DNA of 29,225 bases, taken from the NCBI GenBank assembly GCA_905373425.1, contig CAJPST010000003.1:1-29225 (forward strand). Direction: 5' to 3'. The DNA comes from an uncultured Mesocricetibacter sp. (lineage in GTDB: Bacteria; Pseudomonadota; Gammaproteobacteria; Enterobacterales; Pasteurellaceae). Below, in pieces: positions 8,694 to 17,480 of the stretch. A program made the translations under genes and the position numbers. Under the pieces are notes generated by a model that did not search any database, had not been told where the DNA came from, and saw only the letters and a list, made by a program, of their open reading frames with translations. Position 1 is the stretch's first letter; every line of letters begins with the position of its first letter.

Positions 8694-11600
8694 TTAATCT
8701 AAAATGTGGTTCACATCTTCGATTGGTTTGATACTCTCGTCAAACTCTTCCAGTGGTTTATGTTCACTTGCTAGGAAGGTATAAACTACCGGGAGAATAA
8801 ACAGCGTAAACAATGTACCTATTGCTAAGCCGGAAACAATCACAATACCGATACTAAAACGCGATACCGCACCGGCCCCGGAGGCATACAGTAACGGAAT
8901 CAAACCGGCAATCATTGCTGCCGTGGTCATCAGAATCGGACGTAAACGTACTTTAGCCGCTTCGGTAATTGCCTCAATACGGTTTTTACCGTGATTAAGT
9001 TGTTCTTCTTTGGCCACTTCGCACATCAAAATACCATGTTTGGTGATTAACCCGACTAAGGTAACTAATCCAACCTGCGAGTAAATATTCAATGTTGTTC
9101 CACTAATGCCGAAGAAACTGAGCAAGTTTAGCATCAATAAGGCTCCACTCACAGCAAGTGGTACGGAGACAATAATTACTAACGGGTCACGCCAAGATTC
9201 AAATTGAATTGCTAATACTAAAAAGATGATAATTACGGCTAATGCGAAAGTTACTCCAAGCGAGCTACCTTCTTGCACCAACTGACGCGCTTCACCTCTA
9301 AAGTCGAAGTTATAACCCGGTGGTAAATCTTGCGCTGCGGTACGTAACCATTCTACGGCATCACCGATGGACGAACCCGGTATCGGCACAAAGTTAATTG
9401 TTGCTGAATTCAATTGGCTCCAGCTTGACAATGAACTCGGCTGTGGTTGTAACTCCATCGTAATTAAACTGCCCAAAGGCACGGCGGTACCATTGCTTGC
9501 CGAAACAAAATAATTATTTAGATCTTGAGGATTTAAGCGATCCGCCCGTTTTACTTGAGAAATAATTTTATAAGCACGCCCATCAATATCCACCCTTGTG
9601 ATAGTCGCTGCTGATAAATAACTTCCTAAGGTATTACTGATTTGCTGCATAGTAATGCCATAGGTTCCCGCTTTTTCTTTATCAACGGCTATTTTAATTT
9701 GTGCCGTGTCAAACTGTAAATCTAAGGCAGAATAAACGAACTTACCTGAAGCTCGAGCCTTCTCCAATAGGCTTCCGGCAACTTCAGCTAAATCTTCATA
9801 ACTTTTTGCCGTCGTAATTACAAAACCAATTGGCGGTCCTTGTTCACCGGTAGAAATTTCAGGGAAACTAAATCCTGTTACAGAGACTTCAGGAATATGA
9901 ACCGCTTTTGCATTTAGTTCCTTCATAATTTCCGGCTGCTTGCGTTTACGTTCTGCCCAATCTTTTAATACCATAATGGCGATCGCTTGGTTAGAGTTCG
10001 GTCTACCTGCAACAATCTGAGAAAATTGCACTTCCGGAACGCCACGGATGATTTCTTCATATTGTTCCATTGAGGTTTGGATGTAATCTACGTTTACATT
10101 TGCCGGAGCGGTTGCCATACCCAGCATTGCACCTTTATCTTCAGTCGGCGTTAACTCGCTGGAGAGGGAAGTCAACAAAATAGGCAATGTGGCAAAGATG
10201 ATAACGGAGAAAGCAATAACCGTTTTACGACTGTTTAGCATAATGGAAAGAACCGCTGTATAAATGCGATTTACTTTAGCTAACGTATGTTCGATCCGCA
10301 CTTCCAGTTTGCTTGGAGCCGTATGGGCTTTCAACAATTTACTGCTCATCATAGGTGATAAGGTCAAGGCCACGATGCCTGAAATAAATACCGCCCCGGC
10401 AAGAGTCAAAGCAAATTCTTTGAATAGCGATCCGGTAATTCCTCCCATTAATGCCATTGGAGAGTAAACCGCCATCAGAGCAATTGTCATTGAGATAACC
10501 GGAACTCCGATTTCACGCGTTCCGATAATTGCAGCCCGGAATGGCGTTTCACCTAATTTGATGTGACGGTCAACATTTTCTAATACTACAATTGCATCGT
10601 CCACAACCAGGCCGATAGCCAGAATCATAGCTAACAATGTCATTAAATTAATTGAGAAATCAAATGCCTGTAACAACATTATTACCCCGATTAAAGAAAT
10701 CGGGATGGTAATGATCGGAATTAAAATAGCGCGGAAAGATCCGATAAACAGCATAATAACGACTAATACGATTACGGTTGCTTCCACAATGGTTTTGATT
10801 ACTTCATTAATAGAGCTATTAATTGCCTTAGTTACATCATACAGAATTTCCCCTTGAATACTGTCGGGCAGATTCTTTTTAATGCTTTCAAATAAAGGGC
10901 GTACATCCGCCGCAACTGTTAATGGGTTAGCAGTTGGAGACGCTTCAATTGCTAATACTACTGCATCTCGCCCATTGGCTTTAGAACGAACACTATCGTC
11001 TTCTTTATTCATTTCGACGGTTGCAATATCACGTAAACGGACAAGCTGATCGCCTTTTGAATATACGATAACATTACCTAACTCTTCTATGTTTTTAGTC
11101 GTCGTTTCTACTTTATTTTTGTAGACCGTGTAATATCCATTTGCATTACCGGCTGCAGTTTGCACGTTATTTGCACTTAATGCTGCCATCACCTGCGGGG
11201 CTGATAAGCCTTGTGCCGCCATACGATCCGGATCCAACCAAATACGCATAGCATATTCCGCACCGTATACGTCTACCTTGGCAATCCCATTTATCGTAAA
11301 GAATTGAGGTTTAGCTACTCTTTCTACATAGTCTACCACCTGAGCCTGAGCTAATTTATCAGAGATCAAACTGATATACATCATAGCTGTACCGCCCGAT
11401 GAAGATGTAATTACCGGATCTTCAATATTACTTGGTAATTTGGAACGCACCGAGTTCACTTTAGCCAAAATATCCGCCAGTGCAGCATTCGGATCGGTAT
11501 TTAATTTCATTTTTACCGTAATGGAGGAGGAGTTCGGAGCACTGCTTGAGGACATATAATCAATATTATTTGCCTGAGCAATTGCTTCTTCCAAAGTAGA

Positions 11601-11792
11601 GGTTACAAATGCCTGAATTAAACCGGCATCTGCACCAGGATAAACTGTCGACACGGTAATCACGGTAGTCGTCATTTTAGGGTATTCGCGCACGGCTAAC
11701 TTTGAAATGGCCTGTAATCCTAGAATAACGATTAGCAAACTGATAGAAATAGCTAATACCGGGCGACGAATAAAAATATCTGTGAATTTCAT
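8694..11792 (-). CDS. acrB: RND multidrug efflux pump, inner-membrane transporter
   Basis: Proton-driven HAE1-type resistance-nodulation-division transporter, 1032 residues, forming a trimer that pumps drugs, dyes and detergents out through AcrA and an outer-membrane TolC-type channel. It has the usual plan: one N-terminal membrane span (MKFTDIFIRRPVLAISISLL...), a large periplasmic loop, a central six-span block with the proton-relay Asp pair in GLVVDDAIVVLEN (398-399), a second periplasmic loop, and a C-terminal membrane block. The ATG at 11792 has AGGA eight bases upstream. It follows acrA by 26 bp and is the last gene of an acrR-acrA-acrB operon; no outer-membrane channel gene is adjacent, so a TolC homologue encoded elsewhere must be used. 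Confidence 0.95.
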   Translation of the reverse strand: MKFTDIFIRRPVLAISISLLIVILGLQAISKLAVREYPKMTTTVITVSTVYPGADAGLIQAFVTSTLEEAIAQANNIDYMSSSSAPNSSSITVKMKLNTDPNAALADILAKVNSVRSKLPSNIEDPVITSSSGGTAMMYISLISDKLAQAQVVDYVERVAKPQFFTINGIAKVDVYGAEYAMRIWLDPDRMAAQGLSAPQVMAALSANNVQTAAGNANGYYTVYKNKVETTTKNIEELGNVIVYSKGDQLVRLRDIATVEMNKEDDSVRSKANGRDAVVLAIEASPTANPLTVAADVRPLFESIKKNLPDSIQGEILYDVTKAINSSINEVIKTIVEATVIVLVVIMLFIGSFRAILIPIITIPISLIGVIMLLQAFDFSINLMTLLAMILAIGLVVDDAIVVLENVDRHIKLGETPFRAAIIGTREIGVPVISMTIALMAVYSPMALMGGITGSLFKEFALTLAGAVFISGIVALTLSPMMSSKLLKAHTAPSKLEVRIEHTLAKVNRIYTAVLSIMLNSRKTVIAFSVIIFATLPILLTSLSSELTPTEDKGAMLGMATAPANVNVDYIQTSMEQYEEIIRGVPEVQFSQIVAGRPNSNQAIAIMVLKDWAERKRKQPEIMKELNAKAVHIPEVSVTGFSFPEISTGEQGPPIGFVITTAKSYEDLAEVAGSLLEKARASGKFVYSALDLQFDTAQIKIAVDKEKAGTYGITMQQISNTLGSYLSAATITRVDIDGRAYKIISQVKRADRLNPQDLNNYFVSASNGTAVPLGSLITMELQPQPSSLSSWSQLNSATINFVPIPGSSIGDAVEWLRTAAQDLPPGYNFDFRGEARQLVQEGSSLGVTFALAVIIIFLVLAIQFESWRDPLVIIVSVPLAVSGALLMLNLLSFFGISGTTLNIYSQVGLVTLVGLITKHGILMCEVAKEEQLNHGKNRIEAITEAAKVRLRPILMTTAAMIAGLIPLLYASGAGAVSRFSIGIVIVSGLAIGTLFTLFILPVVYTFLASEHKPLEEFDESIKPIEDVNHILD

Positions 11793-11818
11793 TTAATAAT
11801 TCCTGAACTTATACCCAA

Positions 11819-13048
11819 TTAAAGATTGGTATTACTAGCAGGTGCTGATGTACCAACTCCCGGTTTATCGCTCAAAATAACCAGACTACCATTACCGATA
11901 CGTTGCATTCCGCCGGTAACAATCATATCGCCGACTTTGACATCATTGCCTTTTAACTGAGCGTAAATTCCTTGGCGATCCTTAGTAAATACGGTTACTT
12001 GTTTTGTACGATATAATTTATTCAGATTATCTGCGCCACCGATCGATTTTACAAAGGTATCGTTATCCGCAAATTTTTGACGCTCTTCATCGGAAAGTGC
12101 GGTCAAAATATAGCTCATTTCACCATACATATTGTAACTGACAGCAACTTGAGGCACGACGATTTGATCATTTTCTGTAGCTAAAGCAACACGTAAGCGA
12201 ACAAACATTCCGGATAGTAATTTTGACGCGGATTCTTCATCAAAGACTGCTTGTACGTCAACTAAACCGGTTGATTTATTGATTGCCGGCTCAATGGCAG
12301 TAATTTTTGCACCGAAAGTTTCACCTAAGCGAGCATCTGCCGTTGCAGTTACTTTCTGTCCGATATATAGATTTTCCAGCTGGTTTTGTGAAATAGAGAA
12401 ATCAACTTTCATTAGACTTTGATCTTCCACCCGCACGATTTCAGTTCCGACATTGATATATTGCCCTTCATTGATTTTTACAATCCCGGTTATGCCATCA
12501 AAGGGTGCATAAATTTGGCGACGTGCAATACTGGCTTTTAACGATTCAATATTTGCCACCAGTGCGTCATAAGCCGCTTTGGCATTGTCGTATTCAGCAC
12601 GAGAAACGCTTTGGCTTTTAACTAATGTAGCATAACGTTGATAGTTCTGTTTAATAGAAGGTAGCTGCGCTTCGGAAGCCTGCAGAGTCGCTTTCTCAAC
12701 AGAACTATCTAATTCAACCAGTAAATCTCCTTTTTTTACTTTCTGACCGGAGCGTACAAGAATTTTACTGACTGTTCCTGAAATCTGGCTACTCAGCATG
12801 GAACCTTGATTTGGACGCACCGAGCCGGTAGTTTCGATCACCGGTGTCCATTGTTTGGTCTCAATTTTAACTGCGGTAACCGCACTTGGTTGTTCCCCGG
12901 CGTTTGCAATAGCATTACTGATCATCATTCCTTTAAAGATATTCAGTCCAATAACGGCAACAAAAGCCAATACGATTATAAGTAACGTTAACCGCATTAT
13001 GAATGAATGGGAACGTTTAGGTTTGTATAATTGAGAGTGACTGCTCAT
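11819..13048 (-). CDS. acrA: RND efflux periplasmic adaptor (membrane fusion protein)
   Basis: Periplasmic adaptor, 409 residues, joining AcrB to the outer-membrane channel. The N-terminus is a short basic stretch followed by a membrane anchor (about residues 18-40) and has no lipobox Cys, so it is held by a transmembrane helix rather than by lipid as E. coli AcrA is. Then come a split lipoyl domain (SGTVSKILVRSGQKVKKGDLLVEL and APFDGITGIVKINEGQYINVG), an alpha-hairpin between them (about 110-170) and beta-barrel/membrane-proximal domains. A Met-Tyr-Gly-Glu segment near residues 300-345 (ALSDEERQKFADNDTF) looks like a lineage-specific loop. Start ATG 13048 has CGGAGC upstream. It lies 24 bp after acrR. 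Two uptake signals sit inside the coding region. Confidence 0.94.
   Translation of the reverse strand: MSSHSQLYKPKRSHSFIMRLTLLIIVLAFVAVIGLNIFKGMMISNAIANAGEQPSAVTAVKIETKQWTPVIETTGSVRPNQGSMLSSQISGTVSKILVRSGQKVKKGDLLVELDSSVEKATLQASEAQLPSIKQNYQRYATLVKSQSVSRAEYDNAKAAYDALVANIESLKASIARRQIYAPFDGITGIVKINEGQYINVGTEIVRVEDQSLMKVDFSISQNQLENLYIGQKVTATADARLGETFGAKITAIEPAINKSTGLVDVQAVFDEESASKLLSGMFVRLRVALATENDQIVVPQVAVSYNMYGEMSYILTALSDEERQKFADNDTFVKSIGGADNLNKLYRTKQVTVFTKDRQGIYAQLKGNDVKVGDMIVTGGMQRIGNGSLVILSDKPGVGTSAPASNTNL
12095..12103 (+). repeat. DNA uptake signal (AAGTGCGGT), inside acrA
   Basis: Exact Hin-type 9-base core on the plus strand, within coding sequence and unpaired. Confidence 0.9.
12879..12887 (-). 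repeat. DNA uptake signal, inside acrA
   Basis: Exact core in reverse orientation (ACCGCACTT), near the 5' part of acrA. It overlaps a local TGCGGTAACCGCA palindrome (12872-12884), a chance feature of the coding sequence around Ala-Val-Thr-Ala. Confidence 0.9.
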
Positions 13049-13072
13049 AAAAAGCTCCGTAGAAATGACAAA

Positions 13073-13642
13073 TTAATTATTTTGAATAGAACGCCAGGTT
13101 CTTTCAATTACTTGTTCTAAAACCTCATCCGAAAGTCTTCGTTTAAAGAAAACTTGATTAAACGCTAAATTAATTGCGCTTTCCAATCCTAATGCAAACA
13201 AAACTTTAGTGGGTAAGTTACATAAGATGCCGGCTTGCACAGCATTTTGGCAAAATAACGTCCGGGCACCATGTTGTTCCCATTCTTCACAAATTTCGGC
13301 AAAGTGTGGTAAAGCTTGATATTGGAACATGTTGGAAGTTAGCGTCGGGTTTGCTTCCAGATGACGCCAAATATTCCACCACATGATGCGATATTGTTCA
13401 AAATAAGGTAGATTTTTATCGCAATTTTTTGCTATTACATGGGAAAACATGGTAAAAATACGTCGGGCGAATTGCTCAAGCAATTCATCTTTATTTTTAA
13501 AATAAAGGTAAATTGTGCCAGGCGAAATTTTGGCTTCTTTGGCAATTTTGTGCATTGACAGATTATCTAAGCCATCACGCGCCATTAAACGCTCGGTAGC
13601 GGCAAAAATCAATTCTGTCATATCTGTTTCAGATTGACGCAT
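13073..13642 (-). CDS. acrR: TetR/AcrR-family transcriptional repressor of the efflux operon
   Basis: DNA-binding repressor of 189 residues, the usual size for the family. The N-terminal helix-turn-helix is clear (about residues 29-48: SMHKIAKEAKISPGTIYLYF, followed by KNKDELL), the most conserved TetR signature. The C-terminal part is the variable ligand-binding and dimerisation domain. It is the first gene of acrR-acrA-acrB, so it should regulate itself and the pump together, releasing DNA when a pump substrate binds. ATG 13642 has only a weak ribosome binding site; an ATG seven codons later is a possible alternative. A perfect TetR-type operator lies 61 bases upstream. Confidence 0.92.
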   Translation of the reverse strand: MRQSETDMTELIFAATERLMARDGLDNLSMHKIAKEAKISPGTIYLYFKNKDELLEQFARRIFTMFSHVIAKNCDKNLPYFEQYRIMWWNIWRHLEANPTLTSNMFQYQALPHFAEICEEWEQHGARTLFCQNAVQAGILCNLPTKVLFALGLESAINLAFNQVFFKRRLSDEVLEQVIERTWRSIQNN

Positions 13643-13702
13643 ATAAATAAAATTACTGAAATATTAGTTGAAAAGTCTCCAATAGAGAAACTTTTTAAGG
13701 TG

Positions 13703-13720
13703 AATGAACGTTCGTTCATT
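13703..13720. promoter_or_regulatory. Probable AcrR operator
   Basis: AATGAACG-TT-CGTTCATT: perfect 8-base arms with a 2-base centre, the size and symmetry of TetR-family operators. It is 61-78 bases upstream of acrR, where the promoter of the acrRAB operon is expected; no unambiguous -35/-10 pair could be assigned around it. Confidence 0.8.
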
Positions 13721-13746
13721 TTAATGATTTTTAGGATTTAAGCAAG

Positions 13747-13789
13747 AAAAAGTGCGGTGGAAATTTTAAAAATTTTCACCGCACTTTGA
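13747..13789 (-). terminator. Terminator of ftsN from an inverted pair of uptake signals
   Basis: Left arm with AAGTGCGGT (13750-13758) and right arm with ACCGCACTT (13778-13786) form a nearly perfect stem of about 18 bp including AT-rich inner part (AAATTTT/AATTTT), with one G-U pair and a tiny loop. On the minus strand it starts about 27 bases after the ftsN stop and is followed by TTTTT. Confidence 0.87.
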
Positions 13790-13815
13790 GGTATATACAC
13801 AGATATACAAAAGAA

Positions 13816-14730
13816 TTACATTGCGAGCACGACACAGTTGATGACGGAAGCAGCTTTTTGTTGCGCACTAACGGCTACTGAACGATCACCTAGCGGACCC
13901 ACAACTACGCGATTCCATTCTGCTGAAGAATTCACTCGGGCATTCAAGCCGAGGGCAACCAAGCGAGCCTGTAAATTATTCGCTTGCTCTTTATTTTTAA
14001 ATGCACCGCATTGCAGCCCGAATCTTCCTGCAGGCTTGTCAGTTTCTGCCTTTTTCTGCTCTTCTTTTTTATTTTCTTTAGCCGGTTCAGTTTTGACGTT
14101 TTCGGTTTTCTTTACACTTTCCGCTTTTGCGGTTTCCGGAATAGCAACCTTTTTAACTTCTTCCATTTTTTTCTTAGCTTCATCAGCTTTTCTTTGGTCA
14201 GCTAATTTTTTCTGCTCGGCTTGTTTTTTTAACTCAAGCGCTTTTGCCTGCTCAGCTTTTAATGCAGTATCGTCTTTTTCGGGTAAGGTTGGTTTTTGTT
14301 GCGCCAATTCGTCAATTTTTTTCTGCGCTTCTGCCTGCATTGCACGTTCCATAGCTTTATCCAGTGCAGCTTGTTTCTCTTTTTCCTCTAAACGTAGTAA
14401 TTCCGCTTTCTGTTTTTCGTTGAGAACGTTTTGTGCTAAGGCTTTTTGCGCATCGTTACTAACGATCACAGTGCGGCTTTCCAATTCTTTAATATATGAC
14501 CATACTTCTTCAGGGCGGCTGGGTAGCTGGCTCTTAGGTTGAGTTTTTTCCGTTTTTGTCGCCAATTTGCCCGGTTCTTGCGCTTTTTCTTTTAATAAAT
14601 AAAGCGCACCGGCAAACAATATAACAAGGAAAGCTGTAATTGACATCAAGAACAGTTTTCCAATACGGCCGGAGTTTTTAGTTTTCTTTGAACCGCCGTT
14701 TTTTACGGCGTAATCGTGTTTTTGTGCCAC
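13816..14730 (-). CDS. ftsN: Cell division protein FtsN
   Basis: Bitopic inner-membrane divisome protein that triggers septal peptidoglycan synthesis. The GTG at 14730 is chosen: AAGG lies six bases upstream and the product begins MAQKHDY, like MAQRDY of E. coli; a TTG seven codons earlier is poorer. The 304 residues comprise a basic cytoplasmic tail (1-24), one membrane span (about 25-46), the conserved juxtamembrane motif RPEEVWSYIKELESR (72-86), a long Lys/Glu/Ala-rich, coiled-coil-prone linker (about 95-230), and a C-terminal SPOR domain (about 233-304: GRFGLQCGAFKNKEQA...WNRVVVGPLGD) that binds denuded glycan strands and has the usual Cys pair. E. coli has a Gln-rich linker instead. It lies 86 bp downstream of priA on the same strand. 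Confidence 0.92.
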   Translation of the reverse strand: MAQKHDYAVKNGGSKKTKNSGRIGKLFLMSITAFLVILFAGALYLLKEKAQEPGKLATKTEKTQPKSQLPSRPEEVWSYIKELESRTVIVSNDAQKALAQNVLNEKQKAELLRLEEKEKQAALDKAMERAMQAEAQKKIDELAQQKPTLPEKDDTALKAEQAKALELKKQAEQKKLADQRKADEAKKKMEEVKKVAIPETAKAESVKKTENVKTEPAKENKKEEQKKAETDKPAGRFGLQCGAFKNKEQANNLQARLVALGLNARVNSSAEWNRVVVGPLGDRSVAVSAQQKAASVINCVVLAM

Positions 14731-14816
14731 AATAAACCTTATTAGCTTCAAAATATATCAATAAAACCTGCTAATTCTACTGGAAAAGCAACCCGTTTTC
14801 TAGGGGGCAGACAAAT

Positions 14817-17021
14817 TTAACTCATATCTATCGGATCTACGTCCAAATTTAATCGTACCTGTCCTACTTTGATGGGGTGAGCCTGATGAAATTGGCTTAA
14901 TGCTGCTTGTAGTACTGCTCGGGATGGATGTTGCAGCAATAAGTGCCAACGGAATTGCCCGGCTTTTTTCGTAATGGGGGCCGGTATTGCGCCGAGCACT
15001 TGCAGGCCTTGTATATTTTGATTTCGGCTCCAATTTCGGAAATAATCGGCAAGTTGTTCCAATAATTGTTCGGCCTCCGAACTGTGAGGGCTTTGTGCTT
15101 TAAATAACGCTTGTGCGCTAAATGGCGGTAATCCCATTGCTTTTCGTAATTGTAACGCATGTTCGGCAAAGGCAGCATAGCCTTCATTCAGTAGAGATTG
15201 CAATAAAGGATGTTCGGGATAATGAGTTTGTAGAATAACTTCCCCCTGCTTTTCTGCTCGCCCGGCACGCCCCGATACCTGAATATAAAGCTGTGCCAGT
15301 CGTTCTTCGGCACGAAAATCAACAGAAAATAAAGCATTATCGACATTTATTAACGCCACTAGCGTGACATCAGGGAAGTGGTGACCTTTCGCTAACATTT
15401 GTGTGCCGATTAAAATTTGACTTTTCCCTTGTCGAATGTCTTTTAAATGGCTTTCTAATTTACCTTTGCGTGCGGTACTGTCTCGATCAATTCGGGTAAT
15501 TCCGTATTGCGGAAAGCGTTTTTGTAAAGTTTCTTCCAATTGTTCTGTGCCTAAGCCCGTCGTGATTAAATGGGTTGAGCCGCAGTTGCCACATTGCATC
15601 GGAATCGGTTTTTGTGATGCACAGTGATGGCAACGTAAAATGCGTTGATGTTTATGATAAGTATAAGGTTTTTCACAATGTGAGCAGGTGCTTATCCAGC
15701 CGCAGTCGTGGCAAAACAGCACAGGAGCAAAGCCGCGTCGGTTTAGAAATAAAAGAACCTGATTCCCCTTTTGTAGATGCTCTTCCATTTTATTCAGCAA
15801 TGTTCCGGACAATCCGTTATATACGGACTGCTTCTTTAAATCGATTACTTGTTGCAAAAGTGCGGTTGAATTTTTTGCCTTTTTAGTTAGTTGGATATGG
15901 CGATATTTCCCATTTTTGACGTTATTCAAGCTTTCCAAACTTGGTGTTGCCGAACCCATTACAATTGGAACATCCAGCTGTTTGGCATATATCACTGCTA
16001 AATCCCGAGCGTGATAACGCCAACCTTCTTGTTGTTTAAACGAAGCATCATGTTCTTCATCAACAACAATTAGTCCTAGTTGAGAAAATGGGGTGAATAG
16101 CGCTGAACGTGTGCCGATAATTATTGCATTTTGATTAGTTCTTGCCCGTTGCCACACCTGTAAACGTTGGGTATCGTTTAAATTGGAATGTAGCATATCA
16201 ATTTCCACGTTAAAACGTGCTTGAAATCGTTGTAGCGTTTGAGGGGTCAATCCGATTTCGGGTACGAGAACTAACACTTGTTTATCTTGTTTTAGTGTTT
16301 CTTCAATTAGTTGTAAATAAATTTCGGTTTTGCCTGAACCTGTTACGCCATCTAGCAACCAAGCGACAAATCCTTGTTGAAATAAAATTTGGCTTAACGC
16401 TAAGGCTTGAGATTTATTGAGGGTCAGACGATCGGAAGAATTCGCAATAGGTCTATTTCCCAAACGTTGTTGCCAAGAATAGATTTCTATAGGTTGAGAT
16501 ATTTCTTCTGCAAAGTTCTTGCTTTTTAATTGCGCCCAAATCGCCGTGCTAAATTCATTATTTCCTTTTTCTAAAGGGGAAATCGTCAAGGCTTGTAAAG
16601 CTTCGTGTTGTTTCTTGGAACGCTTTAGTTCACCGCTACTTAAAGCTTGTGCGCCGGCGGTGGTCAATTTCCAGAAAACTCTCTTTTTTTCGACCGCACT
16701 TTCAGCGTTTCGTAACTTCACAGGCAATGCTGAAAACAATACGTCGCCTAATGCAGCCTGATAGTAACCGGCCGCCCACTGCAATAAGGTCCAAAGAGAT
16801 GAATGAAAGAGCGATTCTTGATCCAAGCACGCGATAATCGTTTTTAGCTGTTCTGCCGGAACGTCTGATTTTTGTGGAAAGTCTATTACGATTCCGACCC
16901 GTTTTTGCGTGCCGAAGGGCACAATTACGCGACCGCCTATTACAGGTTGCAAATCGGCGGGAAGCCAATAATCAAAAAAGCGCATTAACGGCACTGCGAG
17001 CGCCACACGAACGAGCTGCAT
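14817..17021 (-). CDS. priA: Primosomal protein N', replication-restart helicase
   Basis: Superfamily 2 DNA helicase that recognises stalled forks and D-loops and reloads DnaB. It has 734 residues (E. coli 732). The order is an N-terminal 3'-DNA-binding domain (1-100), a winged-helix region, Walker A GVTGSGKT (225-232), Walker B DEEH (321-324), GSATPS (356-361), eight zinc-binding Cys in four CxxC pairs (437/440, 446/449, 464/467, 477/480), helicase motif VI QVSGRAGRAEKQGEV and a C-terminal domain. All catalytic and zinc residues are present. ATG 17021 gives an N-terminus like other PriA proteins; the ribosome site is weak. It diverges from rpmE as in E. coli. Two uptake signals lie inside the gene. 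Confidence 0.97.
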   Translation of the reverse strand: MQLVRVALAVPLMRFFDYWLPADLQPVIGGRVIVPFGTQKRVGIVIDFPQKSDVPAEQLKTIIACLDQESLFHSSLWTLLQWAAGYYQAALGDVLFSALPVKLRNAESAVEKKRVFWKLTTAGAQALSSGELKRSKKQHEALQALTISPLEKGNNEFSTAIWAQLKSKNFAEEISQPIEIYSWQQRLGNRPIANSSDRLTLNKSQALALSQILFQQGFVAWLLDGVTGSGKTEIYLQLIEETLKQDKQVLVLVPEIGLTPQTLQRFQARFNVEIDMLHSNLNDTQRLQVWQRARTNQNAIIIGTRSALFTPFSQLGLIVVDEEHDASFKQQEGWRYHARDLAVIYAKQLDVPIVMGSATPSLESLNNVKNGKYRHIQLTKKAKNSTALLQQVIDLKKQSVYNGLSGTLLNKMEEHLQKGNQVLLFLNRRGFAPVLFCHDCGWISTCSHCEKPYTYHKHQRILRCHHCASQKPIPMQCGNCGSTHLITTGLGTEQLEETLQKRFPQYGITRIDRDSTARKGKLESHLKDIRQGKSQILIGTQMLAKGHHFPDVTLVALINVDNALFSVDFRAEERLAQLYIQVSGRAGRAEKQGEVILQTHYPEHPLLQSLLNEGYAAFAEHALQLRKAMGLPPFSAQALFKAQSPHSSEAEQLLEQLADYFRNWSRNQNIQGLQVLGAIPAPITKKAGQFRWHLLLQHPSRAVLQAALSQFHQAHPIKVGQVRLNLDVDPIDMS
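15858..15866 (+). repeat. DNA uptake signal, inside priA
   Basis: Exact core AAGTGCGGT followed by TGAATTTTTT, which fits the AT-rich extension of the Hin motif. Confidence 0.9.
16693..16701 (-). repeat. DNA uptake signal, inside priA
   Basis: Exact core in reverse orientation; on the minus strand it is followed by CGAAAAAAAG, the AT-rich extension. Confidence 0.9.
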
Positions 17022-17050
17022 AAAAATCCGAATTTAAGATAAATTGGCTT

Positions 17051-17056
17051 ATTATA
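17051..17056 (-). promoter_or_regulatory. Candidate -10 element of priA
   Basis: Minus-strand TATAAT, 30 bases upstream of the priA ATG. The -35 match at a 16-base spacing (TTATTC) is poor, so the promoter is tentative. It sits back-to-back with the rpmE promoter. Confidence 0.4.
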
Positions 17057-17070
17057 ACCAAATAATCCGC

Positions 17071-17098
17071 TTGAATAATCTGTTTTTTACGGTATAAT
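17071..17098 (+). promoter_or_regulatory. Sigma-70 promoter of rpmE
   Basis: TTGAAT (17071-17076), 16-base spacer, perfect TATAAT (17093-17098). Transcription would start near 17105, leaving a leader of about 120 bases before rpmE. Confidence 0.8.
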
Positions 17099-17104
17099 TT
17101 GCCG

Positions 17105-17223
17105 TCTATTTTGATCGTGCCGCCAATTGAAAACGGCGGTGTAATATTAACTTCGTATGGTGTTAAGCGGTTGCAAAGTCAATCGGGCTTAATAGCGATA
17201 CGGCTTCTTAATGAGGTTCTCCC
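17105..17223 (+). promoter_or_regulatory. Long structured leader of rpmE mRNA, possible autoregulatory site
   Basis: The inferred untranslated leader is about 120 bases and can form at least two small hairpins: CCGCC/GGCGG (17120-17124 with 17135-17139) and TTAAGC/GCTTAA (17163-17168 with 17187-17192), the second just upstream of the AGGT ribosome site. In E. coli L31 represses translation of its own mRNA through the leader; whether this leader works the same way is inference. Confidence 0.45.
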
Positions 17224-17436
17224 ATGAAACAAGGAATTCATCCTGAATATAAAGAAGTTACGGCAACTTGTTCTTGCGGTAATGTAATTAAAACCCGTTC
17301 TACTGTGGGTAAAGATTTAAACTTAGATGTTTGTGGCAACTGCCACCCGTTCTATACCGGTAAACAACGTGTTGTTGATACCGGTGGTCGTGTAGAGCGC
17401 TTCAACAAACGTTTCAGTATTCCAAGTTCAAAATAA
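17224..17436 (+). CDS. rpmE: 50S ribosomal protein L31 (zinc-binding form)
   Basis: Ribosomal protein bL31, 70 residues, same length as E. coli and collinear with it; it helps form an intersubunit bridge of the 70S ribosome. Zinc ligands Cys16, Cys18, Cys37 and Cys40 are all present (CSC and CGNC), so this is the C+ form, which can be replaced under zinc starvation by a C- paralogue not present here. The start ATG follows AGGTTCTCCC. It is a single-gene unit with its own promoter and terminator, divergent from priA. Confidence 0.98.
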   Translation: MKQGIHPEYKEVTATCSCGNVIKTRSTVGKDLNLDVCGNCHPFYTGKQRVVDTGGRVERFNKRFSIPSSK

Positions 17437-17450
17437 TTTTGAATATGAAT

Positions 17451-17480
17451 TAACCCCTGCTTCGGCAGGGGTTAGTTTTT
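17451..17480. terminator. Strong UUCG terminator after rpmE
   Basis: TAACCCCTGC (17451-17460) pairs perfectly with GCAGGGGTTA (17465-17474) around a C(UUCG)G tetraloop and is followed by GTTTTT. It ends where the convergent glycosyltransferase gene ends (stop at 17479-17481), so it probably stops transcription in both directions. Confidence 0.95.

Noticed and set aside
13838..14542. Plus-strand open frame of 234 codons opposite ftsN
   Set aside because: It is the antisense of the Lys/Glu/Ala-rich FtsN linker, giving artificial Ser/Phe/Cys-rich repeats; ftsN itself is certain.
14731..14751. TTG start seven codons upstream for ftsN
   Set aside because: The GTG at 14730 has the better ribosome site and aligns with the N-terminus of known FtsN.
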